DNA from: JBHENW01 sp046261875
Lineage (GTDB): Bacteria; Acidobacteriota; Thermoanaerobaculia; UBA5066; Gp7-AA6
Assembly (NCBI GenBank): GCA_046261875.1
Contig: JBHENW010000067.1
Coordinates: 1 to 44,538 of the forward strand
Direction of reading: 5' to 3'
DNA: 44,538 nt
Every line of letters starts with the position of its first letter. Position 1 is the stretch's first letter. The translations under genes and the position numbers were made by a program. Below the pieces are notes generated by a model. It was not told where the DNA came from. It ran no database searches and saw only the letters and a program-made list of their open reading frames with translations. Positions 8,206-16,700 of the stretch are shown piece after piece.

Positions 8206-8773
8206 GGATTCCTCTCTTCCGCAGTTCCTCTTTCAGGCGTTGCATGCCGCGGTGCAGGTTGACCCGGACGGACCCAGGCGTCAGCCCGGTGCGCTCGGCG
8301 ATCTCCGGTCCCGTGAGGCCTTCCACCAGCCGCAGGACGAGCGGCTCCCGGTAGGCCTCGGGGAGCTCGCGGATCGCGGCGAGGATCCCGCGGCTCTCCC
8401 GCCGCTCCGGCTCCTGCGATGCGTCCTCATCGGTCAGCTCCTCCATCCGGGTCGAGCGCCGATGGAAATCGACCGCCCGATTGCGGGCGATCGCCGCCAG
8501 CCATCCGGGAAAGGCCGAAGGATCGCGCAGGCTCCCAATCCGGCGATAGACGATGAGAAACACGTCCTGAACCAGGTCCTCGACCTCGGCGAGGGGTACG
8601 CGCGCAAGCAGGATTCCGTGCGCCACCGGAGCGAAACGCCGATAGACCTTCTCGAACGCGCTGCCGTCCCCTTCCCGGAGGGCGCGCACGAGCAGGCCGT
8701 CCTCGGTCGGCTCTCCCGGCGGGATCACCGCCGGGCCGGCCGGCATCTCGAGGCGCTCAATGGCCGCGTTCAC
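8198..8773 (-). CDS. ECF RNA polymerase sigma factor, second system
   Basis: 191 residues from GTG 8773. Region 2 reads FEKVYRRFAPVAHGILL and then EVEDLVQDVFLIVYRRI, followed by FPGWLAAIARNRAVDFHRR. Region 4 reads AIRELPEAYREPLVLRLVEG and the HTH LTGPEIAERTGLTPGSVRV. The start has a run of seven Gs 6 nt upstream as a Shine-Dalgarno. The gene diverges from the DedA-rhodanese gene over a 132-nt gap. It overlaps the FecR-like gene by 8 nt. A GTTAAC, 17 nt, CGTCTC arrangement upstream could be its promoter, but the match is weak. Confidence 0.88.
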   Translation of the reverse strand: MNAAIERLEMPAGPAVIPPGEPTEDGLLVRALREGDGSAFEKVYRRFAPVAHGILLARVPLAEVEDLVQDVFLIVYRRIGSLRDPSAFPGWLAAIARNRAVDFHRRSTRMEELTDEDASQEPERRESRGILAAIRELPEAYREPLVLRLVEGLTGPEIAERTGLTPGSVRVNLHRGMQRLKEELRKRGIHG

Positions 8774-8905
8774 TCGGCCCCCCCCGGTCCCCGGCTCGCC
8801 GTCCTGCCATGACGCCTCCCCGGGGAGAGACGCGGCCCGGCCGCCCGCCGTTAACCGGCCCGGAGTCCCGTCCTCTCGAGTTGTCATACTTCGGGACGAA
8901 CAGCC

Positions 8906-9874
8906 ATGCAAGATATCCTGCGCGCCCTCGCCGAGCACGGCCCCTGGATCGTCTTCTTCAACGTCTTCCTCGAACAGGTGGGGATTCCCGTGCCGGCGCT
9001 GCCTACCCTGATCGTGGCCGGCGCGCTCGCGGCGCGGGGCGAGCTCTCGGCCCCGGCGCTCCTGGCCGCGGCCCTCCTCGCCACCCTGACCGTGGACACG
9101 GCCTGGTTCTTCCTGGGGCGCCGGCACGGGCAGCGGATCCTGAAGACTCTCTGCCGCGTCTCGCTGTCCCCGGACTCGTGCGTCCGGCAGACGCGCGGGG
9201 TCTTCGAGCGCTGGGGAATGCCGTCTCTCATCGTGGCCCGGTTCATCACGGGCTTCTCGACGGTCGCGCCGCCGCTCGCGGGCGCAATGGGCGCGCGGCT
9301 CGGTCCATTCCTGTTCTACGACACGCTCGGGACTTTCCTCTGGGCGGGCTCGGGACTCCTCGTGGGGCACGTTTTCCACCGGGCGATCGACCGCATCCTC
9401 GAATCTCTGGAGCACCTCGGATCGCGAGCCCTCTTCGTTCTCGGCGGCGCGCTCGTGCTTTTCGTCCTCCTGAAGTGGTATCAGCGGCGGCGCTTCTATC
9501 GGACTCTGCGGATGGCCCGGATCGGGATCGAGGAGCTGCGCGACCTGATCGGCCGGGGCGCTCAGCCGCTCGTTCTGGACGTCCGGAGCGAAGTGGAGCG
9601 ACGCCGCCAGCCGCAGCGGATCCCCGGGGCGCGCCCGATCGAGACGGAAGCGGTCGATCGCGACCTCTCCGGCGTGCCGGCGGGAAGCGAGATCATCCTC
9701 TACTGCACCTGACCCAACGAAGCTTCGGCCGCCCGTGTGGCGCGCATGCTGATGGATCGGGGGTTCCGGAGGGTCCGGCCGCTCGCAGGCGGGCTGGACG
9801 CCTGGGTTTCCGCCGGCTACGACGTGGAAGTGGAGGACTTCGGAGAGGCCCTCGCGATCAAAGCCCCGGAATGA
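8906..9874 (+). CDS. DedA-rhodanese fusion, candidate selenoprotein (TGA at codon 269)
   Basis: 322 residues if TGA 9710-9712 is read through. Residues 1-200 are a DedA/VTT membrane domain (FFNVFLEQVGIPVPALP, FFLGRRHG, FERWGMPSLIVARFITG, GTFLWAGSGLLVGH). Residues about 205-310 are a rhodanese domain: PLVLDVRSE, IPGA, IILYCT, TGA, PNEASAARVARML, PLAGGLDAW. In family members I know, the loop is YC-S/T-C-PNEA, so TGA falls exactly on the second Cys and the same frame continues to a normal rhodanese end. Bacterial rhodanese-related selenoproteins have been reported. A small hairpin follows the TGA. If read as a stop, the protein loses the second half of the rhodanese domain. The alternatives are a sequence error for TGC/TGT or a true truncation. 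No sel genes are in the window. Confidence 0.75.
9713..9745 (+). promoter_or_regulatory. possible bacterial SECIS hairpin after the TGA
   Basis: Directly after the TGA, CGCC (9730-9733) pairs with GGCG (9739-9742) around the loop CGTGT. The stem can extend outward with bulges. The loop begins 22 nt after the TGA, and G is its second base. Both agree with the known rule for bacterial SECIS elements (apical loop roughly 16-37 nt downstream, a G in the first two loop bases). The short perfect stem makes this suggestive only. Confidence 0.35.
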
Positions 9875-11228
9875 AGCGAGGCTTCCCGCCGCGCGACCAG
9901 GGGTCGTAGGAAGCGGCGAAGGCCAGGCGTTCGCCGACCGGCGGATGGCTGTAGAGCCAGAGGCGGATGAAAGGCGGCGGTGACGGGTCGGACAGGTTTA
10001 TCTCGCCGAGCTTCTGGAAAGACGAGGCGGCGACCCGAGGGAGGTCCGGCACCACGCCGTGGGTGGCCTCGAGCGAGAACACGTCCGCGTTGTGCTCGAC
10101 GTGGCGGCTGTAGGCGTTGCTCACGGGGAGCGAAAGCTCGGCAAAGACCGCGAGCAGGAGAGCGAGCAGGGGGAGGGAACCGAAGTCCGCCACGCTCGGG
10201 ATTCCCCAGCGCCGGCCGTGGCGCGCCACGGCCCATTGTGCCGCCCGGTTCACGAGATACAGGAGCGCGGTCAGCAGCAGGCACGAGAGCAGAATCCCTT
10301 TCCAGACGTGGCGCAGCACGAAATGACCCATCTCGTGGCCGAAGACAACGAGCGTCTCGTCGGGCGTCATCTTCTGTAACGTCGTGTCCCAGATCACGAC
10401 GCGTTTCGAGCCGCCGAACCCCGTGACGTACGCGTTGACCGACCGCCGCTTCGCGCTCGCGTTCATCTCGAACATGCGGTTCCGGTTGATTTCCAGCCCC
10501 GCCCGCTGCGTGAGGGTCTCGATCTTCGCGACGAGATCCGGACGCGATTCCTCGAGCTTCTCGAACCGGAAGAAAAGGGGATCCAGGACGAGCGGGGCGA
10601 TGAAGACGAGAGCGATCGCCATCGGAATCGACGCGAGGCCGACGGCCAGCCACCAGCGGCGGGGTATCCGGCGGAGGGCTGTGTAGACCAGCCAGAGAAC
10701 CGGGATCCCGATGGCGAGCGCGATGGCTCCCTCCTTGACCCAATCAGCCAGCCAGGAGGTCCAGCTCTGAACGGAAAGACCGTAGTCACGCGCGAGCCGC
10801 TGCCGCGACATTCCGATCGGCAGCTCCAGTAGGGCCTGGACGACGCCGAGCGGGACGAGGACGACGAGAAACTGGACGAACCGGTTTCGGGACGTTTTCT
10901 CCGCGAGGTCGCGCAATCTCGCCGCGGCTCGGGAGGCGACCAGTCCCGCCAGAACCGCGAGAGTCCAGAGGAATCCGATGAAGTGAAGCCGGTACCGCGC
11001 GCGCGAGTACGCGACAGCCTGCCGCTCGCGCTCCGGGCTCAGGACATAGCGAGAGACGCTCTCCCCGGCGGGTCCGCGCATCGCAGCAGTTTCCTTCCCG
11101 GTCTGAGCCGGCGCATCCGGCGCGCAGACCGCGAGTTGCAGAAAGAGGATGGCGGCCGAACTGCGAAGAACTCCTGGGGGCATCCGCAGATTAGAACGCA
11201 GCCCGGGCTCCGGTGAGTATCCGCGCAC
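9858..11228 (-). CDS. M48 family (Ste24/CAAX-type) membrane metallopeptidase
   Basis: 456 residues from GTG 11228. An ATG at 11183 would begin directly at a signal-like segment (MPPGVLRSSAAILFL) and is equally possible. Several TM segments precede the peptidase domain. The zinc site is HEMGH (in VVFGHEMGHFVLRHVW, about residue 285), with a third ligand in the downstream helix SRHVEHNADVFSLE. ASAKRRSVNAYVTGFGGSKRVV is a typical Ste24 strand and cannot be mistaken for another family. It is predicted to cleave membrane or misfolded envelope proteins. The 3' end overlaps the extended DedA-rhodanese end by 17 nt on the opposite strand. Confidence 0.9.
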   Translation of the reverse strand: MRGYSPEPGLRSNLRMPPGVLRSSAAILFLQLAVCAPDAPAQTGKETAAMRGPAGESVSRYVLSPERERQAVAYSRARYRLHFIGFLWTLAVLAGLVASRAAARLRDLAEKTSRNRFVQFLVVLVPLGVVQALLELPIGMSRQRLARDYGLSVQSWTSWLADWVKEGAIALAIGIPVLWLVYTALRRIPRRWWLAVGLASIPMAIALVFIAPLVLDPLFFRFEKLEESRPDLVAKIETLTQRAGLEINRNRMFEMNASAKRRSVNAYVTGFGGSKRVVIWDTTLQKMTPDETLVVFGHEMGHFVLRHVWKGILLSCLLLTALLYLVNRAAQWAVARHGRRWGIPSVADFGSLPLLALLLAVFAELSLPVSNAYSRHVEHNADVFSLEATHGVVPDLPRVAASSFQKLGEINLSDPSPPPFIRLWLYSHPPVGERLAFAASYDPWSRGGKPRFIPGL

Positions 11229-11279
11229 CGCCGTTTCCCTGATCGAAGCAAATTGACAAAAACAGAGGAGTTCGTTCCG

Positions 11280-13732
11280 ATGAGATGGACCACTTTGCGC
11301 GCCCGGCTGACTCTTTCTATCGTCTGGCTGGCCCTTCTTTCGGTGGGAGCCGTGTCCGCTCGGGTGCGCGAGGCGGAACGTTCGTTCGACCCGCGAGTGG
11401 CCGCAGCCTCCGTTCCATTCATTGCCAATGCGGGACAGGTGGACGCGCGCGTGGCCTATTACGCCCGGACCTTCGACGGGACCGTTTTCGTGACGAGACA
11501 GGGGGAGATCGTCTATGCGCTGCCCAGGTCCGGCGGCGGGGGGTGGGTCCTGACCGAACGCCTCCTCGGTAGCGCCGGGACCGGAGGGTCAGACCCGCTC
11601 GGCGGCGCGGGTCGGCAGTTTCATCGGCGGCGATCCGAGCCGGTGGCGCTGCGAAGTCGCCACGTACGACGCCATCGACCTGGGCTTCCTCTGGCCGGGG
11701 ATCGACGTCTCCCTCTCGGCCCATGGCCGCAACATCGAGAAGGTCTTTCGGGTGCAGCCGGGGGCTTCGCCCGCCGCGATCCGGATCTCGCTTTCGGGAG
11801 CGCAGTCCCTCCGGCTGACGCCCTAGGGCGCTCTGGCGGGGGAGACCGGCCTCGGCGCCGTCTCGTTCAGCCCGCCGGTGGCCTACCAGGACGTCGGTTC
11901 GAAGCGTATGCCGGTCAAGGTGGCGTACACCGTCCGGGGAAACCGAATACGGTTTCCGGCTCGGCCGGTACGACCGCTCCCTTCCCGTCGTGATCGATCC
12001 CGTCCTGCAATCGACCTTTCTGGGCAGGAGCGCGGGAGAGGGAACCACCTCCGACGACGCCACGGCCTCGCTGGCCATCCATCCGACCACGGGAGACGTC
12101 TACGTGGCGGGACACACCTCGTCGCTGAACTTCCCGGGAACCGCGGGCGGCGCACAGCCGACGATCAATCCGAACACCGCGGGCGTAACGGACGCCTTCG
12201 TCGCGCGTCTGAACAGCACGCTGACCACGCTGCTCCAGGCGACCTATCGGGGCGGCTCCTCGATCGACTTCGCGCCGGCCGTGATCGTCCACCCCTCCTC
12301 GGGCGAAATCTACGTCGGCGGGCGCACGAGCTCCACCGATTTTCCGCAGACGGCGGGGGAGCGATCACGACGGGCTCGTCCGGCGGGCGCGCTTTCGTGA
12401 GCCGGCTCAACGCCGGGCTGACGACGATCCTCCAGTCCACGTACGTCGATGCCTCGAACTCGCACCTGGCTGCCCTCGCCGTTCGCGCCAACGGCGAGGT
12501 GCATGCGGGCGGCGACACGGGCGGCAGCGGTCTCACCGGCACCACGGGCGGCGCGCAGCCGGCTGCCGGAGGAAACGTCGACGCATTCATCGTGCGGTTC
12601 AACCAGACGCTCACGTCGACCCTCCAGGCGACGTACCTCGGAGGAACGAGCTTCGACGGCTTCAGCGACGCGGCCAACAACAACCCCGTGCCGGACGGAG
12701 GCGGGATCGCCATCCACCCGATGAAGGGGGACGTCTCTGCGGGAGGCGCGACCAATTCGATCGACTTTCCCGGCACCACGGGAGGAGCCCAGCCCGCGAA
12801 AGCGAATGGCACCGACGGCTGGGCCGCTCGGCTCAATGGAGACCTCACCTCGCTCCTGCAGGCGCCGTACCTGGGCGGGAACACCGGCGACACGATACGG
12901 GACGTCGCGGTGCATCCGACGAGCGGCGAGATCTACGTGACCGGCGACACCTTTCAATCCACGGATTTCCCGAACACGGCGGGAGGCGCTCAGCCGACCG
13001 GCGGCCTGGGATTGGACAACGGATTCGTGGCCCGCTTGAATGCCGCGCTCACGACCAACCCGCAGTCCACGTACTTCGCCGGCAACTTCACGGACCTCAT
13101 GACCTCGGTCGTCCTCCACCCCACATCCGGCGAGATCTACGTCGGCGGCCTGTCCGCCTCGCCGGGTATGCCAGGGACGGCGGGGGGTGCCCAGCCGATT
13201 CTGGGAGGTTCCTCGGGGTCCTCCGACGGAGTGGCGACGCGACTGAATCCGGCCCTGACGTCCTTCCTGCAGAGCACGTACTTCGGGGGCTCCAGCCCGG
13301 ACTCCGGCTTCGGCGAGATCGCGATCCACCCGGTCAACGGAGACTTCTACGGGGCCGGCGAGATCGGCTCCGTCCTGCCCGGGGCCGCCGGCGGCGCCCA
13401 GCCGACCTTCGGAGGCGGCGGCGAAGATGCGTTCGCCACGCGCATCTCCGCGGATCTCGCCGGGGCGGGCGGGGTCACGCCGACCATTGCACAAACGCCG
13501 ACGGTGACTCCGACGATTACCTCGACTCCGCCGCTGACGCCCGGCGGCCCGACGAGCACGCCCACGCCGACGCTGACTTCCACGCTGACTCCGACCCTGA
13601 GCCCCACGATCATCGGCGGGGGACCCGGTTGCCGGTCTGACGCCCATCCCGACCCTGGCGCCGTGGACCATGGCGATCCTCGCCCTGGCCCTGGCGGGAA
13701 TCGGCTACCTGGTCCTTGGGGCGCGGAGCTAG
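11280..13732 (+). pseudogene. decayed SBBP beta-propeller surface protein with IPTL-type C-terminus
   Basis: It starts at ATG 11280 with GAGGAG upstream and a signal peptide. An N-terminal domain follows (FIANAGQVDARVAYYAR, then DPSRWRCEVATYDAIDLGFLWPGIDV). After it come eight or so SBBP repeats of about 50 residues (AIHPTTGDVYVAGHTSSLNFPGTAGGAQP and variants; LTSFLQSTYFGGSS), a Thr-Pro linker and a tail IPTLAPWTMAILALALAG resembling an IPTL-CTERM sorting signal. The frame breaks at about 11575, 11945, 12358 and 13618, mostly in G runs, and a TAG at 11824 interrupts the family motif LRLTP-x-GAL. Every break restores family sequence in another frame. No neighbouring gene shows such damage, so decay is favoured over sequencing error. 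Confidence 0.82.
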
Positions 13733-13735
13733 AAG

Positions 13736-14188
13736 CTAGGGAACGACGACCGACCTGGCGAGGAGCGCCCCCTCCTCCCGCGGCACGCGGGCGGGAGGGT
13801 TGGGGGCGCTGGATTCGCCGGCGAGGTGCTCGGCTTCCTCCTCGGTCAGGGCCTTGCGCGAGAGGACTCCCTCGGCCACGACGGTCTGACCGGCCAGATC
13901 CCGGGGCACGAAGAACGCGTAGTCCTTGAACGTGATCCGGACCGTCTCGCGGTCGTCGGTGAGCACCATCCAGCATCCCTTCATCTTGCAGACCTCGGCC
14001 ACGCGTCCGCGGACCGCGAGCGTGCGCCCGACGTTCTCTCCGGAAAGGGCCCGGTCCAGGGGGAGCGGAGCGGACGAGATGGCGGGCGCGCTTCCGTAGA
14101 CCGCGCGGGGTGCGGCCTTCCGCGTCGCGCAGCCCGCGGCGCCGGCGAGGATCGCGAGGATGGCGCAAACGGTGACGAGCGGTTTCAC
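13736..14188 (-). CDS. DUF4920 lipoprotein
   Basis: 150 residues from GTG 14188 with GGAGGAG upstream. The lipobox LAGAAGC places the acylated Cys near residue 20. Then comes the DUF4920 fold: LAVRGRVAEVCKMKGCWMVL, followed by RITFKDYAFFVPRDLAG and VVAEGVLS. The family is OB-fold-like, with a conserved C-x4-C (EVCKMKGC) that may bind a metal. Its function is unknown. The GTG overlaps the kdsA stop as GTGA. It is the last gene of the kdsB-pyrG-kdsA operon and ends 4 nt from the decayed SBBP gene on the other strand. Confidence 0.85.
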   Translation of the reverse strand: MKPLVTVCAILAILAGAAGCATRKAAPRAVYGSAPAISSAPLPLDRALSGENVGRTLAVRGRVAEVCKMKGCWMVLTDDRETVRITFKDYAFFVPRDLAGQTVVAEGVLSRKALTEEEAEHLAGESSAPNPPARVPREEGALLARSVVVP

Positions 14189-15030
14189 GACTTCTCCTCC
14201 GGAGCGCGCACCATAGCGCAGATCGCCATGATTTGACGCAGCAGCTCCGGCACGAGATCCAGGTCGAGCTGGGTCGATCTGTCCGAGAGGGCGCGATCCG
14301 GCCGGTCGTGGACCTCGAGGAAGACGCCGTCCACCGCTCCGGTCGCCGCGGCCGCCCGCGCGAGGGCGGGCGCGTACTGCTTCAATCCGCCCGTCTCCTT
14401 GCCGCCGCCCGGCAACTGCAGGGAATGGGTCGCGTCGTAGACGACCGGGCACCCGAGAGCCCGCATCATCGGAAAAGCGCGCATGTCCACCACGAGGTTG
14501 TGGTAACCGAAAGACGTCCCCCGCTCGCAAAGCATGACGTCCTCGTTGCCCGCCGCGCGGCACTTCTCGAGCACGTGGCCCATGTCGTCGGGAGCCAGAA
14601 ACTGGCCCTTTTTGACGTTGAGCGGCTTTCCGGTTCGGGCCGCCGCCTGCAACAGGTCCGTCTGGCGAGACAGGAAGGCGGGAATCTGGATGACGTCGAG
14701 TACCTTCGCCGCGCGCTCGGCCTGACCCGGCTCGTGGATGTCGGAGATGACGGGAAGCCCGGTCCTCTCCCGGACCTCGGCGAGGATCGAGAGGCCCTCC
14801 TCCAAACCCGGACCGCGAAAGGACTCGCGCGAGGAGCGGTTCGCCTTGTCGAAGGAGGACTTGAAGACCAGCCGGGCGCCCGCTTCCCGGGCGATCTCCT
14901 CCAGGCGTCCGGCGACCGCGAGTGAGTGTTCGCGGGACTCGATCACGCACGGGCCGGCGAAGAAGAGAGGAGGCTCCCCCCCGCCGATCGCGTAGCCGTC
15001 GGCGATGCGGATCCGCCGGACCGGCTTCAG
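14185..15030 (-). CDS. kdsA: 3-deoxy-8-phosphooctulonate synthase, CTG start
   Basis: 281 residues. It condenses phosphoenolpyruvate with arabinose-5-phosphate to KDO-8-phosphate for LPS core. Family motifs are FFAGPCVIESREH, FKSSFDKANRSS, NVKKGQFLAPDDM, and VVYDATHSLQLPGG with substrate-binding residues. No ATG, GTG or TTG lies in frame near the family's N-terminus. CTG 15030 (LKPVRRIRIADG) fits the usual length and has GAGG 7 nt upstream. The CTG overlaps the pyrG stop (cTGA), so initiation is probably coupled to termination. Between pyrG and the DUF4920 lipoprotein in one operon. Confidence 0.9.
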   Translation of the reverse strand: MKPVRRIRIADGYAIGGGEPPLFFAGPCVIESREHSLAVAGRLEEIAREAGARLVFKSSFDKANRSSRESFRGPGLEEGLSILAEVRERTGLPVISDIHEPGQAERAAKVLDVIQIPAFLSRQTDLLQAAARTGKPLNVKKGQFLAPDDMGHVLEKCRAAGNEDVMLCERGTSFGYHNLVVDMRAFPMMRALGCPVVYDATHSLQLPGGGKETGGLKQYAPALARAAAATGAVDGVFLEVHDRPDRALSDRSTQLDLDLVPELLRQIMAICAMVRAPEEKS

Positions 15031-16700
15031 TCCATGTCCTCGGGACGCGTCGGGATCCGAACGGACGCTTCGCGCTCCGCCGCCACCTCCGCCTCCCGAG
15101 CGCCCCGGTGGGCGCGGGCCGCCCGGATGAAGTCCTTGAAGAGCGGATGGCAGGCGAAGGGTTTGGACTTCAGCTCCGGATGGAACTGACAGCCGAGGAA
15201 CCAGGGGTGATCGTGGTGGAGCTCGACGATCTCGACGAACTTGCGGTCCGGCGAGATCCCCGTGAACGACATGCCGCCTTCCTTCAGGACGGGGACGTAC
15301 TCGTGGTTGACCTCGTACCGGTGCCGGTGTCGCTCGGAGATCAGGCTCTCTCCGTAGGCGCGTGCCGCGAAGGATCCGGCGGAGAGCTCGCACGGGTACT
15401 TGCCGAGACGCATCGTCCCGCCGAGGGCTTCGACGCCGATGAGGTCGCGCAGCTTGAAGATGACCTTGTGCTTCGGGTCCTCCTCGAACTCCGTGGAGTT
15501 CGCGCCTTCGAGCCCCGCGACGTGCCGCGCATACTCGATGACCGCCGCCTGCAGGCCGAGACAGATTCCGAAGAAAGGCACTTTCTTCTCGCGGGCGTAG
15601 CGGATCGCATGCATCATCCCCTCGACGCCGCGCCGGCCGAAGCCGCCGGGCACGAGGATCGCGTCGGCGCGGCTCAGGACTTCCGGATAGGAGTCGGTCT
15701 CCAGCGTCTCGGCGTCCACGTACAGAAGCCGCACCCGGACGTTGTTCGCGATCCCCCCGTGGGACAGCGCCTCGTTGAGGGACTTGTAGGAATCGCCGTA
15801 GTCCACGTACTTCCCGACGACGGCGACGTGGACTTCGCCCGCCGGGTTCTTGATCCGGTTGACGAGGCTCTCCCACTTGGTCAGGTCGCGGTCGTAGTGG
15901 GGGAGGTTCAGCAGGTCGAGGAGGATCTCGTCGAGGCCTTCGGCGGCGAACCGGAGCGGGACCTCGTAGATCGACGGGACGTCCTTGGCGTTGATGACCG
16001 CTTCGACCGGGACGTTGCAGAAGAGGGCGATCTTGCCCTTCACGTCGGGCGGCAGCGGGCGCTCGGTGCGGCAGAGCAGGACGTCCGGCTGGATTCCGAT
16101 GGAGAGCAGCTCCTTGACGGAGTGCTGCGTCGGCTTCGTCTTCAGCTCGTCGGATGCCTTGATGTAGGGGACGAGCGTCAGATGCACGTTGACGGCGTTG
16201 CCGCGGCCGGCTTCCTGGCGGAGCTGGCGGATCGCTTCGAGGAAGGGGAGGGACTCGATGTCGCCCACCGTTCCGCCGATCTCGATGAGCACCACGTCCG
16301 CGTCCGGTCCGACCCGGCGAACGGCTTCCTTGATCTCGTCGGTGATGTGCGGGATGACCTGGACCGTCTTGCCGAGGTAATCGCCCCGGCGTTCCCGCTC
16401 GATCACCGTCGCGTAGATCCGTCCGGCCGTCGTGTTGTTGATCCGCGAGCCGGTCATCGAGGTGAAGCGCTCGTAGTGTCCGAGGTCCAGGTCCGTCTCG
16501 GCGCCGTCGTCGGTCACGTAGACCTCGCCGTGCTGGAACGGGGACATCGTGCCGGGATCCACGTTGATGTACGGGTCGAACTTCGCCAGCGCGACCGAGA
16601 AGCCGCGGGCCTCCAGAAGCGCGCCGATCGACGCCGCCGCGATCCCCTTCCCGAGAGAGGAGACCACCCCGCCGGTGACGAATACGTATTTGGCGCTCAT
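15027..16700 (-). CDS. pyrG: CTP synthase
   Basis: 557 residues, normal length. It converts UTP to CTP with ATP and glutamine. The N-terminal synthetase domain starts KYVFVTGGVVSSLGKGIAAA (P-loop) and includes DPYINVDPGTMSPFQHGEV. The C-terminal class I glutamine amidotransferase domain has the nucleophile in FFGICLGLQAA (about residue 380) and the His/Glu pair in CQFHPELKS (about residue 520). The gene overlaps kdsB upstream as ATGA and kdsA downstream. CTP is the cosubstrate of KdsB, so the grouping makes metabolic sense. Confidence 0.97.
   Translation of the reverse strand: MSAKYVFVTGGVVSSLGKGIAAASIGALLEARGFSVALAKFDPYINVDPGTMSPFQHGEVYVTDDGAETDLDLGHYERFTSMTGSRINNTTAGRIYATVIERERRGDYLGKTVQVIPHITDEIKEAVRRVGPDADVVLIEIGGTVGDIESLPFLEAIRQLRQEAGRGNAVNVHLTLVPYIKASDELKTKPTQHSVKELLSIGIQPDVLLCRTERPLPPDVKGKIALFCNVPVEAVINAKDVPSIYEVPLRFAAEGLDEILLDLLNLPHYDRDLTKWESLVNRIKNPAGEVHVAVVGKYVDYGDSYKSLNEALSHGGIANNVRVRLLYVDAETLETDSYPEVLSRADAILVPGGFGRRGVEGMMHAIRYAREKKVPFFGICLGLQAAVIEYARHVAGLEGANSTEFEEDPKHKVIFKLRDLIGVEALGGTMRLGKYPCELSAGSFAARAYGESLISERHRHRYEVNHEYVPVLKEGGMSFTGISPDRKFVEIVELHHDHPWFLGCQFHPELKSKPFACHPLFKDFIRAARAHRGAREAEVAAEREASVRIPTRPEDMD

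Noticed and set aside
9717..9727. Palindrome CGAAGCTTCG just after the TGA as the SECIS element
   Set aside because: Its loop would lie too near the TGA and be too short. The hairpin at 9730-9742 fits known spacing better.
14815..14840. GCGCGAGGAGCGG in kdsA as another copy of the dispersed repeat
   Set aside because: Only the short core matches, with no stem partner or tail; it encodes conserved enzyme residues.
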